A DNA stretch of 58,483 bases from contig JAUNPJ010000016.1 in the NCBI GenBank assembly GCA_030536755.1, positions 1 to 58,483 of the forward strand, given 5' to 3'. The position numbers were made by a program, and so were the translations under genes. The notes beneath the pieces are model-generated. The model was not told the DNA's origin, did no database searches, and was given only the letters and a program-made list of their open reading frames with translations. Of this stretch, positions 1 through 8,704 are shown piece after piece; position 1 is the stretch's first letter, and each line of letters opens with the position of its first letter. The stretch is from Eubacteriales bacterium (GTDB lineage: Bacteria > Bacillota > Clostridia > Lachnospirales > Lachnospiraceae).

Positions 1-2
1 GG

Positions 3-281
3 GCCGATATCAACGAGCTCAAAGCGTCTCAGAAAGAAATGAGAGCCGATATTGACGAACTCAAATCTTCCCAAAAGAAAATGGACACAAATATGTTTTC
101 TCTTAAAGAAGAGATCCATGACCTGAAACGCCTGGTAGACAAACACTACTCTTTGACGGAAGAATTCTATGTTCATCAGAAAGAATACAATACCAGGGAA
201 TCGGATCAGTTCCATTCTCTGCGTCATGATTTCGACAACCACAGACATTACATCTCCATTACGAGTCCGTATGTCGCCTGA
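3..281 (+). CDS. C-terminal part of a coiled-coil protein (5' end outside window)
   Basis: The reading frame is open from the first bases, so the gene starts upstream of the window and only about 92 residues are seen. The first 28 residues are two copies of a 14-residue unit (ADINELKASQKEMR then ADIDELKSSQKKMD). Its heptad-like spacing of Ile/Leu/Met suggests a long parallel coiled coil. The remainder is charged and ends in SPYVA before a TGA stop. There is no membrane segment or catalytic motif. Tandem heptad repeats of this kind occur in phage-tail-like, structural and uncharacterised Firmicutes proteins, so no function is assigned. An ATG at 39 lies inside the repeat and has no ribosome binding site, so it is unlikely to be the true start. 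Confidence 0.55.
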   Translation, partial: ADINELKASQKEMRADIDELKSSQKKMDTNMFSLKEEIHDLKRLVDKHYSLTEEFYVHQKEYNTRESDQFHSLRHDFDNHRHYISITSPYVA

Positions 282-331
282 TTCATGACACCATAGACTT
301 CACGAAGTATCGAATCAACAGTATTACAGAT

Positions 332-369
332 GTGCCGCAAAATCATCAATATAGATGATTCAGCGGCAC
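332..369. terminator. hairpin between convergent genes
   Basis: GTGCCGC (332-338) pairs with GCGGCAC (363-369), with additional A/T pairing inside (AAATCATC against GATGATT). It lies between the convergent coiled-coil gene and the hydrolase gene. Neither side has a strong T tract, so it may be a weak bidirectional terminator or only a stem. Confidence 0.35.
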
Positions 370-403
370 CTTACACTATCATAAATCTGGCTAAAGCAAA
401 TAC

Positions 404-1330
404 TTATCCAAGTAACGCATTCATAAAATCGATAATACCTGCTTCCACTTCACACTTAATCTCTTTGTAATTATGTATCTCATGGCGATATCCGGAGTAA
501 AGCTTTGTTTTTACCTGATGTCCAGTATCCACAAGCCAGTTGGAAACTTCATATACACCCTTTCCATATTCGCCCACAGGATCCTGATCTCCGGCAATAT
601 TGTAAATTGGCAGAGAAACGGGTACTTTGGATGCCCATTCTGTTCCTTCAATCTGAATCATCATCTGGGTAAAATCATACAGCGAACGATTGGATGTTGG
701 CTTTGTAAATGCATCAAACGGATCGTTCGCATGGTCAATCTGCACATACGGATCGGCACAAATCCACTCATTTCCAATTTTAACTTCGCCGCATCGCTCA
801 CACATCCATCCAAGAAGAATTCCTACGCATTCCGCATCAGAATCCATACCACGTCCTTCATCGATTCCTTTCTTTAATGCCTCTGCTGCCTCTCTTGCAT
901 TACGAAAACTTCCCGTTGTTCCACAAATCGTTGCTCCGGCAAGTTCATCTCCATATTTTGCGATAAAATCTCTTGTGATGAAAGAACCCATGCTATGGCC
1001 AAACAAGAAGTACGGAAGATCTGGATATTTTTCACACACAATTTTCTTCAGACTGTACTCGTCTTCCATCATCGTATGAGGACCACTTTCTCCCCAATCG
1101 CCCCATACATTGTTTACCATAGCCGTTTTTCCGTGGCCAACATGGTCATCCGCAGCTACAATGTAATCCGCATCCAGAAAAGCAGAAATCATGTGCAAAT
1201 ATCTTCTGGAATGTTCACCAAAACCATGTATAATCTGAACGATTCCCCTTGGCCTTGAAGCCGGAACATAAATCCATCCCTGTACTTCATCTCGTCCGTT
1301 ATAAGATGGGAAAGATACTTCATGTAACAT
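404..1330 (-). CDS. alpha/beta hydrolase, monoacylglycerol lipase/lysophospholipase-like
   Basis: A 308-residue cytoplasmic alpha/beta hydrolase of the Hydrolase_4 (monoacylglycerol lipase) type. An HGFGEHSRRY segment near residue 35 supplies the oxyanion region. The nucleophile elbow is GHSMGS (Ser near residue 113), and candidate acid and base lie in AGDQDP and GYRHEIHN near the C-terminus. There is no signal peptide. The frame can be extended five codons to a TTG, but ATG at 1330 is preceded by GGAGGTG at good spacing and is the better start. Expected to hydrolyse esters of glycerolipids or other carboxyl esters; substrate unknown. It stands alone, with no obvious operon partner. Confidence 0.8.
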   Translation of the reverse strand: MLHEVSFPSYNGRDEVQGWIYVPASRPRGIVQIIHGFGEHSRRYLHMISAFLDADYIVAADDHVGHGKTAMVNNVWGDWGESGPHTMMEDEYSLKKIVCEKYPDLPYFLFGHSMGSFITRDFIAKYGDELAGATICGTTGSFRNAREAAEALKKGIDEGRGMDSDAECVGILLGWMCERCGEVKIGNEWICADPYVQIDHANDPFDAFTKPTSNRSLYDFTQMMIQIEGTEWASKVPVSLPIYNIAGDQDPVGEYGKGVYEVSNWLVDTGHQVKTKLYSGYRHEIHNYKEIKCEVEAGIIDFMNALLG

Positions 1331-1405
1331 ATATGCCACCTCCAATAATTTGTTATTTTTATTTTAATGCAAATGAACAGAACCTGTCAATCATAGATCT
1401 TATGC

Positions 1406-1437
1406 AAAAACAGAGCCGCAGCTAACCGCTGCGGCCC
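1406..1437 (-). terminator. rho-independent terminator of the lysA-like gene
   Basis: On the minus strand GCCGCAGC and GCTGCGGC form a GC-rich stem with a short loop, closely followed by five T residues. It lies 20 bases past the stop of the decarboxylase gene. Confidence 0.8.
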
Positions 1438-1457
1438 TATTCTTCCATTAAATATTT

Positions 1458-2738
1458 TTATTTTGCATCTTCAATCAGTTTGTTATAAATTGGCAGACAA
1501 TCAAATGTTGCAAAGTAATCCTTGGCTGTCTCTGCGCGGCGGATCAGCTGGTAGCTTCCGTCCTCTTTGAGCAGAATTTCGGAAGATTTTAATTTTCCGT
1601 TGTAGTTGTATCCCATCGCAAAGCCATGGGCTCCTGCATCATGGATAAAGAGATAATCTCCTTTATCAATCTTCGGAAGCTGACGGTCGATTGCAAATTT
1701 ATCGTTATTCTCGCACAGGGATCCTGTCACATCGTACGTATAATCACACGGAGCATCCTCTTTTCCAAGAACGGTAATGTGATGGTAAGCGCCGTACATA
1801 GCCGGACGCATCAGGTTTACTGCGCAGGCATCTACACCGATGTACTCTTTGTGTGTATGTTTTTCATGAATTGCTTTTGTTACCAGACCGCCGTACGGAG
1901 CAAGCATAAATCTTCCAAGTTCTGTGTAGATTGCTACATCTCCCATTCCGGCCGGTACAAGCACTTCCTCGTAAACTTTGCGCACACCTTCTCCGATTAC
2001 CTTGATATCGTTTGGTTCCTGGTCTGGTCTGTAAGGAATACCGATACCGCCGGACAGATTGATAAATTTGATATGTGCACCTGTTTCTTTCTGCAGTTTT
2101 ACAGCCACCTCAAAGAGAACCTTTGCAAGCATTGGATAGTACTCATTTGTTACTGTATTGCTGGCAAGGAATGCATGGATACCAAATTCTTTCGCACCCT
2201 TTGCTTTCAGAATCTTAAACGCTTCAAAGATCTGCTCTGTGGTCATACCATATTTTGCATCGCCAGGGTTATCCATGATATCATTGCTGATCTTGAACAG
2301 ACCGCCCGGATTGTAACGGCAGCTGATCGTCTCAGGAATCTCGCCGATTGCATTCTCAAGGTAATCAATGTGGGTGATATCGTCCAGGTTGATGATTGCA
2401 TTGACTTCTTTGGCATATTTGTATTCTTCTGCCGGTGTATCATTGGAAGAGAACATGATGTCTCCCCACTGGCAGCCAACTGCTTTCGCCATCATCAGCT
2501 CTGTCATAGAAGAGCAGTCACATCCACAGCCATACTCCTGAAGAATGTTGATAATATATGGATTTGGTGTTGCCTTCACAGCAAAAAACTCTTTGAATCC
2601 TTTGTTCCAGGAAAAAGCATCCTTCAATGCCTGTGCATTTGCCCGGATTCCCTTTTCATCATAAATATGAAATGGAGTCGGGTATTCCTGAACAATTTCT
2701 TCGATTTTTTCTTTTGTAACAAATGGTACTTTTTTCAT
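1458..2738 (-). CDS. lysA: diaminopimelate decarboxylase family protein
   Basis: A 426-residue fold-III PLP decarboxylase. The Schiff-base lysine is in FFAVKATPNP (K55), the phosphate-binding glycine loop is SGGIGIPYRPDQ, and a C-terminal segment with GSLCENND supplies the dimer-interface cysteine motif. The family decarboxylates meso-diaminopimelate to lysine; relatives act on ornithine, arginine or carboxynorspermidine, so specificity is inferred. Length is normal for LysA. GGAGG lies eight bases before the ATG. No other lysine gene is adjacent; pyruvate kinase is upstream on the same strand, 51 bases away, so the two could be co-transcribed. Confidence 0.82.
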   Translation of the reverse strand: MKKVPFVTKEKIEEIVQEYPTPFHIYDEKGIRANAQALKDAFSWNKGFKEFFAVKATPNPYIINILQEYGCGCDCSSMTELMMAKAVGCQWGDIMFSSNDTPAEEYKYAKEVNAIINLDDITHIDYLENAIGEIPETISCRYNPGGLFKISNDIMDNPGDAKYGMTTEQIFEAFKILKAKGAKEFGIHAFLASNTVTNEYYPMLAKVLFEVAVKLQKETGAHIKFINLSGGIGIPYRPDQEPNDIKVIGEGVRKVYEEVLVPAGMGDVAIYTELGRFMLAPYGGLVTKAIHEKHTHKEYIGVDACAVNLMRPAMYGAYHHITVLGKEDAPCDYTYDVTGSLCENNDKFAIDRQLPKIDKGDYLFIHDAGAHGFAMGYNYNGKLKSSEILLKEDGSYQLIRRAETAKDYFATFDCLPIYNKLIEDAK

Positions 2739-2789
2739 AATTTTCCTCCTGCGTTTCTATCTCTTGATTTTCATTTGAAATAGAATAAT

Positions 2790-4226
2790 TTATTTTACTT
2801 CAACCACATGCATCATATTGGTCACTGCGCCCTCACCCGTTCTGTTATTGGTAACAGGGTCACCGGCTGTAAATACAAGCAGATCTCCTTTTTTTGCAAG
2901 ATTATCTTTCTTAATTACATTAACAGCAGCCTCAATGATGTGCTCTGTGGAATCTTTCTCATTTCCTTTCAGCGGAATCACGCCCCAGTAAAGCTGAAGT
3001 TTGTGAAGAACAGTCTCATTCGGTGTAACCGCCAGAATCGGAACTTTCGGACGGAAGCTGGAAATCAGTCTTGCTGTCTGTCCGGATACGGTCGGAGTCG
3101 CAATCGCATCTGCCTGCAGATGATCCGCTGTCAAAACGGCTGCTGCTCCCACGGCACTGGATACATTCTGTTTTCTGTACATTCTGCGATGTGCCACAAA
3201 ACGCTCGTTGTCCAGATGTTCCTCCGTGCTGACTGCAATCTCTACCATCATTTTCAGCGCTTCCACCGGATATTTTCCATTTGCGGTCTCACCGGAAAGC
3301 ATAATCGCATCCGTTCCATCGTAAATTGCATTGGCAACATCAGTTACCTCCGCACGTGTTGGTCTCGGATTACGCATCATGGAATCGAGCATCTGTGTCG
3401 CAGTGATAACCGGCACATAACGGCGATTACATTTCGCAATCAATTCCTTCTGGATATGCGGCACACGATATGCAGGGATTTCTACACCCAGATCGCCTCT
3501 GGCAACCATGATTCCGTCCGCTTCTTTGATAATTTCATCAATATTTTCGATACCTTCTGCATTTTCAATCTTTGCAATAATGGCAATCTGCTCACCGCCA
3601 TTTTCATTCAAAAGTGTCCGGATCTCACGGATGACATCTGCTGTACGTACAAAAGATGCTGCAATAAAATCGAATCCCTGCTCAATTCCAAACAAAATAT
3701 CCTGCTTGTCTTTTTCTGTAATACCAGGAAGCTTTACTTTCACATTTGGAACATTCACACCTTTTCTCTCACCAAGTTCTCCACCGTTCAATACTTTACA
3801 GACAATCTCTGTACCTTCGGAAGAAACAACTTCCAGTTCGATCAGACCATCGTCGATCAGAATTCTGGAACCACTGCTCACATCTTCCGGCAGTCCTTCA
3901 TACGTGATGGAAACACGCTGTCCATCGCCCTCGATTTCCTGCGTTGTCAGCGTAAACTGCTGTCCATCGGACAAAGAAACTTTCTTGTGCTCCTTGAGGA
4001 GTCCCGTACGGATTTCCGGTCCCTTGGTATCCAAAAGCAGTGCAATCGGTTTTCCAAGCTCTTCTCTGACACTTTTTACAAGATCTGCTCTTCCCTTCTG
4101 CTCCTCATGGTCTCCATGAGAGAAGTTAAAACGAGCCACATCCATTCCATTCAGCGCCAGCTGTCGAACCACTTCGCGATCATTTGTTGCAGGTCCCATT
4201 GTGCAGATGATTTTTGTCCTCTTCAT
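2790..4226 (-). CDS. pyk: pyruvate kinase
   Basis: A 478-residue pyruvate kinase, converting phosphoenolpyruvate and ADP to pyruvate and ATP in glycolysis. The N-terminus MKRTKIICTMGPATND, the LLDTKGPEIRTG segment, the active-site block IMVARGDLGVEIP and the TATQMLDSM region are all intact. It ends after the usual C-terminal allosteric domain and lacks the extra PEP-utiliser-like domain found in Bacillus enzymes. AGGAGG lies eight bases before the ATG. The next gene upstream on the strand, a rhomboid-like membrane protein, ends 15 bases before this start, so they are probably co-transcribed. Confidence 0.95.
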   Translation of the reverse strand: MKRTKIICTMGPATNDREVVRQLALNGMDVARFNFSHGDHEEQKGRADLVKSVREELGKPIALLLDTKGPEIRTGLLKEHKKVSLSDGQQFTLTTQEIEGDGQRVSITYEGLPEDVSSGSRILIDDGLIELEVVSSEGTEIVCKVLNGGELGERKGVNVPNVKVKLPGITEKDKQDILFGIEQGFDFIAASFVRTADVIREIRTLLNENGGEQIAIIAKIENAEGIENIDEIIKEADGIMVARGDLGVEIPAYRVPHIQKELIAKCNRRYVPVITATQMLDSMMRNPRPTRAEVTDVANAIYDGTDAIMLSGETANGKYPVEALKMMVEIAVSTEEHLDNERFVAHRRMYRKQNVSSAVGAAAVLTADHLQADAIATPTVSGQTARLISSFRPKVPILAVTPNETVLHKLQLYWGVIPLKGNEKDSTEHIIEAAVNVIKKDNLAKKGDLLVFTAGDPVTNNRTGEGAVTNMMHVVEVK

Positions 4227-4241
4227 TTTCTTTCCTCCTGT

Positions 4242-5072
4242 TTATTTGATATGCTTATGAGTAAATAAATGATTCTGGCAGTACTCATAATTACCGTTAC
4301 ACTTTGAACAGAAGCGGAATTCCAGATCCGGATTATCCTCTTCCGTCTGTCCGCAAATTGCGCATTTATGTTTTGTAATTCTCTGCGCCTGCGCCCTGCT
4401 GACAGCTTTCTGATAGGTACGACGGCGGTTGACTTCCTTCGGACTGTATCGTTTCATATTTCTCGTAGAGAAAAAGAATACGATAAAGTTCAGCAGAGAA
4501 GCGACAATCGCCACAATTCTTCCCCAGTATCCCATCCGCGCTGCCGTCACAGCATCATAAATCAAAAAGGCAATGTCGAGATATGCCATCCATTTGATCT
4601 TAATCGGAAACAGGAAATACAGCATGACCTGCATATCCGGATAGGAGGCCGCAAAAGCCAGGAAAATCGACATACTTACGTAATAAGTGGAGAAAAGTCC
4701 CATAACACTCTGACCTGTCAAAAAATACAGGCAAAAGGCACCAATTACTGTAAACAAAAGTCCCGATAAAATATAGAGGGTATAACGAAATTCTCCCCAG
4801 GTACGCTCCAGAGCCGTACCCAGCTGATAATAGAATAACAACATGATAATCGTAAAAATATCAAGATTTCCCGGTGGGACAAGCACCCAGGTAACAATCC
4901 TCCATATCTGTCCCCGCAGAATATAGGCAGGCTCCAGATACAAATACATCAGCATTCCGGGAGCAAACAAAGAAAGGGCATAGCCAATCACATAACAGGT
5001 AATAATATAAACCGTCAGATTGGGAATTCCTTTTCCCCGGAATCTGCGTTCCAAGTCATTTACCACATTCAT
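4242..5072 (-). CDS. rhomboid-like membrane protein with C-terminal zinc ribbon
   Basis: A 276-residue protein with about six hydrophobic segments (roughly residues 18-210), arranged like the rhomboid core, including a WRIVTWVLVPP loop and a TWGEFRYTLYILSG segment. The C-terminus carries two CxxC pairs (CAICGQ and CSKCNGNYEYC) followed by His-rich residues, suggesting a cytoplasmic zinc ribbon. The GxSG catalytic serine motif of active rhomboid proteases is not visible in the expected helix (LFSTYYVSMSIFLAF), so it may be a non-proteolytic pseudo-rhomboid. The zinc-ribbon fusion recurs in clostridial genomes by recollection; function unknown. Confidence 0.65.
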   Translation of the reverse strand: MNVVNDLERRFRGKGIPNLTVYIITCYVIGYALSLFAPGMLMYLYLEPAYILRGQIWRIVTWVLVPPGNLDIFTIIMLLFYYQLGTALERTWGEFRYTLYILSGLLFTVIGAFCLYFLTGQSVMGLFSTYYVSMSIFLAFAASYPDMQVMLYFLFPIKIKWMAYLDIAFLIYDAVTAARMGYWGRIVAIVASLLNFIVFFFSTRNMKRYSPKEVNRRRTYQKAVSRAQAQRITKHKCAICGQTEEDNPDLEFRFCSKCNGNYEYCQNHLFTHKHIK

Positions 5073-5101
5073 AATATATCGATTCGTCTCCTTTTTTTAT
5101 A

Positions 5102-6043
5102 CTAAAACAGCTTTTTCTTGGAAAAAATCAAAGCAACCACCAGACTGATCAGAAGTGAGATCAATATCACAATCCAAAAACCATATGGTGTCATGGAAAA
5201 CGGCATGCCTTTGGCACTCAGGTTCATTCCATACGCACTGAATATCATCGTTGGAATGGACATTACAATGGTAACGGTCGCCAGAAATTTCATCACAATG
5301 TTCAGGTTATTGGAGATAACCGAAGCAAACGTTCCTGTCATTCCATTCAAAATCCCGCTGTAAATATTTGCCATCTCAATGGCCTGCTTATTCTCGATGA
5401 TAACGTCCTCCAAAAGATCTGTGTCTTCCGGATACTGCTTGATTCTCTCGACCTTTAACATCTTCTCCAATACCACCTCATTCGAGCGAAGAGAGGTCGT
5501 AAAGTATACCAGAGATTTTTCCAATTCCAGAAGTTCCATCAATTCCTGATTTCTCTGCGAAGCATGAAGACGCTCCTCCACCTGTTCACTTTTCTTGTCA
5601 ATGATGCGCAGATAATGAAGAAACATACTGGCATTCCGGTACAGAATCTGCAAAATAAAGCGCGTTTTCATATAGGTATAAAAATTACGCACTCTGCCTT
5701 CCATAAATCTTGTCAGTACCGGCGTATCTTCCAGACATACCGTAATCAGCACATCGTCTGCCACGACAATGCCAAGAGGAATCGTTCCATACCAGTCCTT
5801 GTCATTTCTCTCCTCAATCATGGGAATATCCACCAGAATCAGGGTATAATTGTCCTCGACTTCAATACGGGAACGCTCTTCCTCATCCAGAGGTGCCCGC
5901 AGATCATCCAGTTCAATCCCATACTTCTCCGCAATCTGAAACAATTCCGTTGCAGACGGGTTCGTCATGGCGATCCATGCCCCGTCTTGTGGTTCCTCAA
6001 TCTCATGTATCGCTCCTTCTATGGTGCGAAATACTCTAATCAA
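5102..6043 (-). CDS. CorA-family magnesium transporter
   Basis: A CorA-type divalent cation channel of 313 residues. It has a large N-terminal cytoplasmic domain, a long helix, and two C-terminal membrane segments. The signature YGMN between them (YGMNLSAKG) is intact, and a basic SKKKLF tail follows. The family imports Mg2+ and sometimes Co2+ or Ni2+. The frame extends upstream, but AAAGGAG at 6055-6061 (plus strand CTCCTTT) sits ten bases before the TTG at 6043, which gives the usual family length, so TTG is preferred. A GTG eight residues further upstream is too close to that site. It has its own consensus promoter and a leader of about 170 bases with a possible leader peptide and competing hairpins. 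Confidence 0.88.
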   Translation of the reverse strand: MIRVFRTIEGAIHEIEEPQDGAWIAMTNPSATELFQIAEKYGIELDDLRAPLDEEERSRIEVEDNYTLILVDIPMIEERNDKDWYGTIPLGIVVADDVLITVCLEDTPVLTRFMEGRVRNFYTYMKTRFILQILYRNASMFLHYLRIIDKKSEQVEERLHASQRNQELMELLELEKSLVYFTTSLRSNEVVLEKMLKVERIKQYPEDTDLLEDVIIENKQAIEMANIYSGILNGMTGTFASVISNNLNIVMKFLATVTIVMSIPTMIFSAYGMNLSAKGMPFSMTPYGFWIVILISLLISLVVALIFSKKKLF

Positions 6044-6217
6044 AACACTCACAACTCCTTTCACCTGTCTGATTCGGACAGGGAAATTCCGCACGCCTTC
6101 GCCCCTCCTCAGACAGTTCTTTTTTCTTTATTTTCTTTTATCTGAATTGTTCTGGGACTAGGCCCGCTCTCCATGAGCTCTCACATCCTTTCCTCATCTT
6201 TTTCATAAGAATTTGCC
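6044..6217 (-). promoter_or_regulatory. structured 5' leader of corA with mutually exclusive hairpins
   Basis: This is the transcript segment between the predicted start near 6217 and the corA start. The RNA element UCAGACAGG (plus strand 6064-6072) can pair in two ways. It can form an 8-bp long-range stem with CUGUCUGA at 6109-6116, or a local CCUGUC/GACAGG stem with 6077-6082. Both end about three bases from the corA ribosome binding site (6055-6061). The distal arm overlaps the stop codon of a 21-codon open frame. The layout resembles ribosome-position-dependent attenuation. I could not match it to the M-box or another named Mg riboswitch. Confidence 0.5.
6109..6174 (-). CDS. putative leader peptide upstream of corA
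   Basis: A 21-codon open frame from ATG (6174) to TGA (6109), in the leader of the corA-type transporter. The peptide begins MESGPSPR and is otherwise basic and polar, ending KEKRTV. An AAAGGA sequence lies 11 bases upstream of the ATG, a long but usable spacing. The opening resembles the enterobacterial MgtL leader peptide (begins MEPDPTPLPR), which controls the mgtA Mg transporter. That resemblance is short and could be chance. Its stop codon lies in the 5' arm of the hairpin that competes near the corA ribosome binding site. Confidence 0.4.
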   Translation of the reverse strand: MESGPSPRTIQIKENKEKRTV

Positions 6218-6223
6218 TTCTTC

Positions 6224-6252
6224 ATTATAATTTCTAACAAGATTTTTGTCAA
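6224..6252 (-). promoter_or_regulatory. consensus promoter of corA
   Basis: On the minus strand TTGACA (plus 6247-6252) and TATAAT (plus 6224-6229) are separated by 17 bases, a perfect sigma-A-type promoter. Transcription would start near 6217, giving a leader of about 170 bases. Confidence 0.85.
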
Positions 6253-6277
6253 TCAAACATCCATCAGGAAACTTATA

Positions 6278-6306
6278 TTTACAAATATTTCACATTCCAT
6301 TATAAT
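6278..6306 (+). promoter_or_regulatory. promoter of aroC
   Basis: TTTACA (6278-6283) and TATAAT (6301-6306) are spaced 17 bases apart, and the aroC start follows 68 bases downstream. With the divergent corA promoter this accounts for most of the gap 6044-6374. Nothing else is seen there. Confidence 0.75.
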
Positions 6307-6374
6307 GAAACACATCTGAAAAAGGTATGAATCCATTTTTTTACTGAAATTATACAGAACGAAAGGAAGATATT

Positions 6375-7469
6375 ATGAGTGGTTCAACATTTGGAACAAT
6401 TTTCAGCATCACAACCTGGGGTGAATCCCACGGAAAGGGACTCGGAGTCGTGGTAGACGGCTGTCCTGCCGGTGTGCCCCTCTGCGAAGAAGATATCCAG
6501 GTATTTCTGGATCGAAGAAAACCGGGACAGAGCCGTTACACAACTGCACGAAAAGAAGGAGATCAAGTAGAAATCCTCTCCGGCATCTTCGATGGCAAAA
6601 CGACCGGAACTCCTATTTCCATGCTTGTGCGTAATGAAGACCAGCGTTCCAGAGATTACAGTGAAATCGCAAGCTATTACCGTCCCGGACATGCCGATTA
6701 TACATTTGACGCGAAATATGGTTTCCGCGATTATCGCGGAGGCGGACGTTCCTCCGGAAGAGAAACCATCGGACGTGTAGCCGCAGGAGCAATTGCTGCA
6801 AAGGTACTTGGAGAAATGGGGATTTCCTTCTGCACCTACACACGCAGCATCGGACCTGTCACGGCAGAATCCTTCGACTGCAGCGAGATTGCCAACAATG
6901 CTGTCTATATGCCGGACGCCGCTGCTGCTGCACGGGCACAGCAGTATCTGGAAACATGTATGTCGCAGAAAAACTCTGCCGGCGGTGTCATTGAATGCCG
7001 CATCAACCATGTTCCGGCCGGAATCGGTGATCCTGTATTTAACAAACTGGATGCCAATCTTGCAAAAGCAATGATGTCCATCGGTGCCGTCAAAGGAGTG
7101 GAAATTGGCGATGGATTTGCAGTGACACAATCCAACGGACTGGAAAACAACGATGAGTTCTTCTATGATGAAGATCATCAGCTGCAAAAGCGCACCAATC
7201 ATGCGGGCGGTATCCTTGGCGGCATCAGCGATGGAAACGAAATCATTTTGCGCGCTGCTGTAAAGCCTACTGCATCCATCAGCAGTACACAGCACACAGT
7301 AAATAAAACTGGCGAAAATATCGAAATCAACATCAAAGGACGCCACGATCCTGTAATCGTACCGAGAGCCGTTGTTGTGGTAGAATCCATGGCTGCCATC
7401 ACGCTTCTGGACTCCATGCTGATGGGAATGGGTGCAAAAATGGAAAATCTGATCAAAATATATAGCTAA
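6375..7469 (+). CDS. aroC: chorismate synthase
   Basis: A 364-residue FMN-dependent enzyme converting 5-enolpyruvylshikimate 3-phosphate to chorismate, the last shared step of aromatic amino acid synthesis. The N-terminal GTIFSITTWGESHGKGLG, the RRKPGQSRYTTARKE block, RPGHADYTF and FRDYRGGGRSSGRET signatures are all present. GGISDGNEI and the VPRAVVVVE region complete the family. Length is normal. AAAGGAAG precedes the ATG by seven bases. It is transcribed alone, from its own promoter to a strong terminator at 7477. Confidence 0.97.
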   Translation: MSGSTFGTIFSITTWGESHGKGLGVVVDGCPAGVPLCEEDIQVFLDRRKPGQSRYTTARKEGDQVEILSGIFDGKTTGTPISMLVRNEDQRSRDYSEIASYYRPGHADYTFDAKYGFRDYRGGGRSSGRETIGRVAAGAIAAKVLGEMGISFCTYTRSIGPVTAESFDCSEIANNAVYMPDAAAAARAQQYLETCMSQKNSAGGVIECRINHVPAGIGDPVFNKLDANLAKAMMSIGAVKGVEIGDGFAVTQSNGLENNDEFFYDEDHQLQKRTNHAGGILGGISDGNEIILRAAVKPTASISSTQHTVNKTGENIEINIKGRHDPVIVPRAVVVVESMAAITLLDSMLMGMGAKMENLIKIYS

Positions 7470-7476
7470 AAAAATC

Positions 7477-7511
7477 ACGGCAGATGCCTATGCACCTGCC
7501 GTTGCTTTTTT
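7477..7511. terminator. bidirectional terminator
   Basis: ACGGCAG (7477-7483) pairs with CTGCCGT (7496-7502). On the plus strand a TTGCTTTTTT tract follows, and on the minus strand GATTTTTTT follows. It terminates both aroC and the convergent lactonase gene. Confidence 0.88.
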
Positions 7512-7524
7512 GTAAAAGATTCTT

Positions 7525-8597
7525 TTATTTTCTTACCTGTCTTCCGCCCAGTTCAAAGAACTTGATGCAGTTTGGCGTCTCAATCTTCTGAGGTCTTCCC
7601 TTCATGACCAGCAGATTATTCTCATAATCCACTTTGAACGTAGTAATGGTATTGCTCTCATGATTTGCAACCGCAATATGCTGGCTATCCGGGAACACAG
7701 CCAGATCTTTTGGATATTCTCCACTGATCGGCAATGCAAACTTTTTATTCAGAAGACCTGTCTCGTCATCAATCTCATACATAGCAACTGTATTGTCTCC
7801 TGCAGTCGAACAAAACAGATGCTTTCTGTCCGGAGCGAGCACCAAAGCAGATGCTGCGTCATGCATTCTGTCCAGTTCATCGGAAAGTGTATTGACTTTC
7901 TGAACCAGCTCAAACTGCGGATTTTTACCGGATCCATCATAACTGTACACATGAATTTCATTGCTCAATTCATGAAGAATATAGGCAAATCTTCCATCTG
8001 CACTGAAACGGATGATCCTTGGTCCGGACTCTCTTGGAGATCTTAAAATATCCACCAGCTTCAGTTTATTCTGCGGCTTCTGAATCTTGTATATCTTCAC
8101 CTGATCAATTCCATTATCGACTGCACAGATGTATTTTTTGTCCGGTGTCGGTCTCACACAGTTGACATGCGGACGGAAATTGCGCTCCGCAACGCTTCCC
8201 AGACCTCTGTGGTAAACGCCATCGAGTACTTTGTTCAGGCTTCCATCCGGATTTGTAGAAATGAGGGTGACTTTACCATCGTGATAACCTCCTACAAACA
8301 GATATTCACCCTCTGCGTCTGTCGAAAGAAAACATCCTCGCATTCCATCGATATCGATACTATTGATACGTGAAAGATCGCCGTTCTCCGCAATGGAAAA
8401 TACAGCAACGCCCTCGTCCTCAATCGAATACAGATATTTGCCATTGAGTGACATCGTCAGATAGGACGCATTGCTGATCGGTACTTCCGATCTCTTTGTC
8501 AATGTTCCCTCTTCCACATCCACATCATAAATATAAATTCCATTGCCTTTGCCATGCGTATAAGTTCCCACGTATGCTACATACTTTTTTTCCATAA
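7525..8597 (-). CDS. lactonase family protein, beta-propeller (YbhE-type 6-phosphogluconolactonase-like)
   Basis: A 357-residue protein of the Lactonase (Pfam 10282) beta-propeller family. It begins EKKYVAYVGTYTHGKGNGIY, with repeated blade strands such as NASYLTMSLNGKYLYSIED and GPRIIRFSADGRFAYILHE. E. coli YbhE hydrolyses 6-phosphogluconolactone; many Firmicutes relatives are untested. There is no signal peptide. The frame opens upstream, but ATG at 8597 has GGGAGG nine bases before it and begins the conserved domain, so it is chosen. No pentose phosphate genes are adjacent. Confidence 0.8.
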
Positions 8598-8704
8598 GGC
8601 TTATCCTCCCAGCTAAACTTATGTCTGTCTCACTAACCATTATTCTATCACAAACAGAACTTTAACACAATAAAAGATTCGGGTCTGTATGCAGGATTCT
8701 TGTA

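Noticed and set aside
2808-4268. 486-codon plus-strand frame opposite pyruvate kinase
   Set aside because: It is a shadow of pyk: Cys/His/Arg-rich, no domain, no start signal. The same applies to other long antisense frames such as 1626-2783 and 48292-49398.
8641-8704. Terminator of xpt
   Set aside because: AAGAATC and GAATCTT only pair with a mismatch and the T tract is short, so it was not listed.
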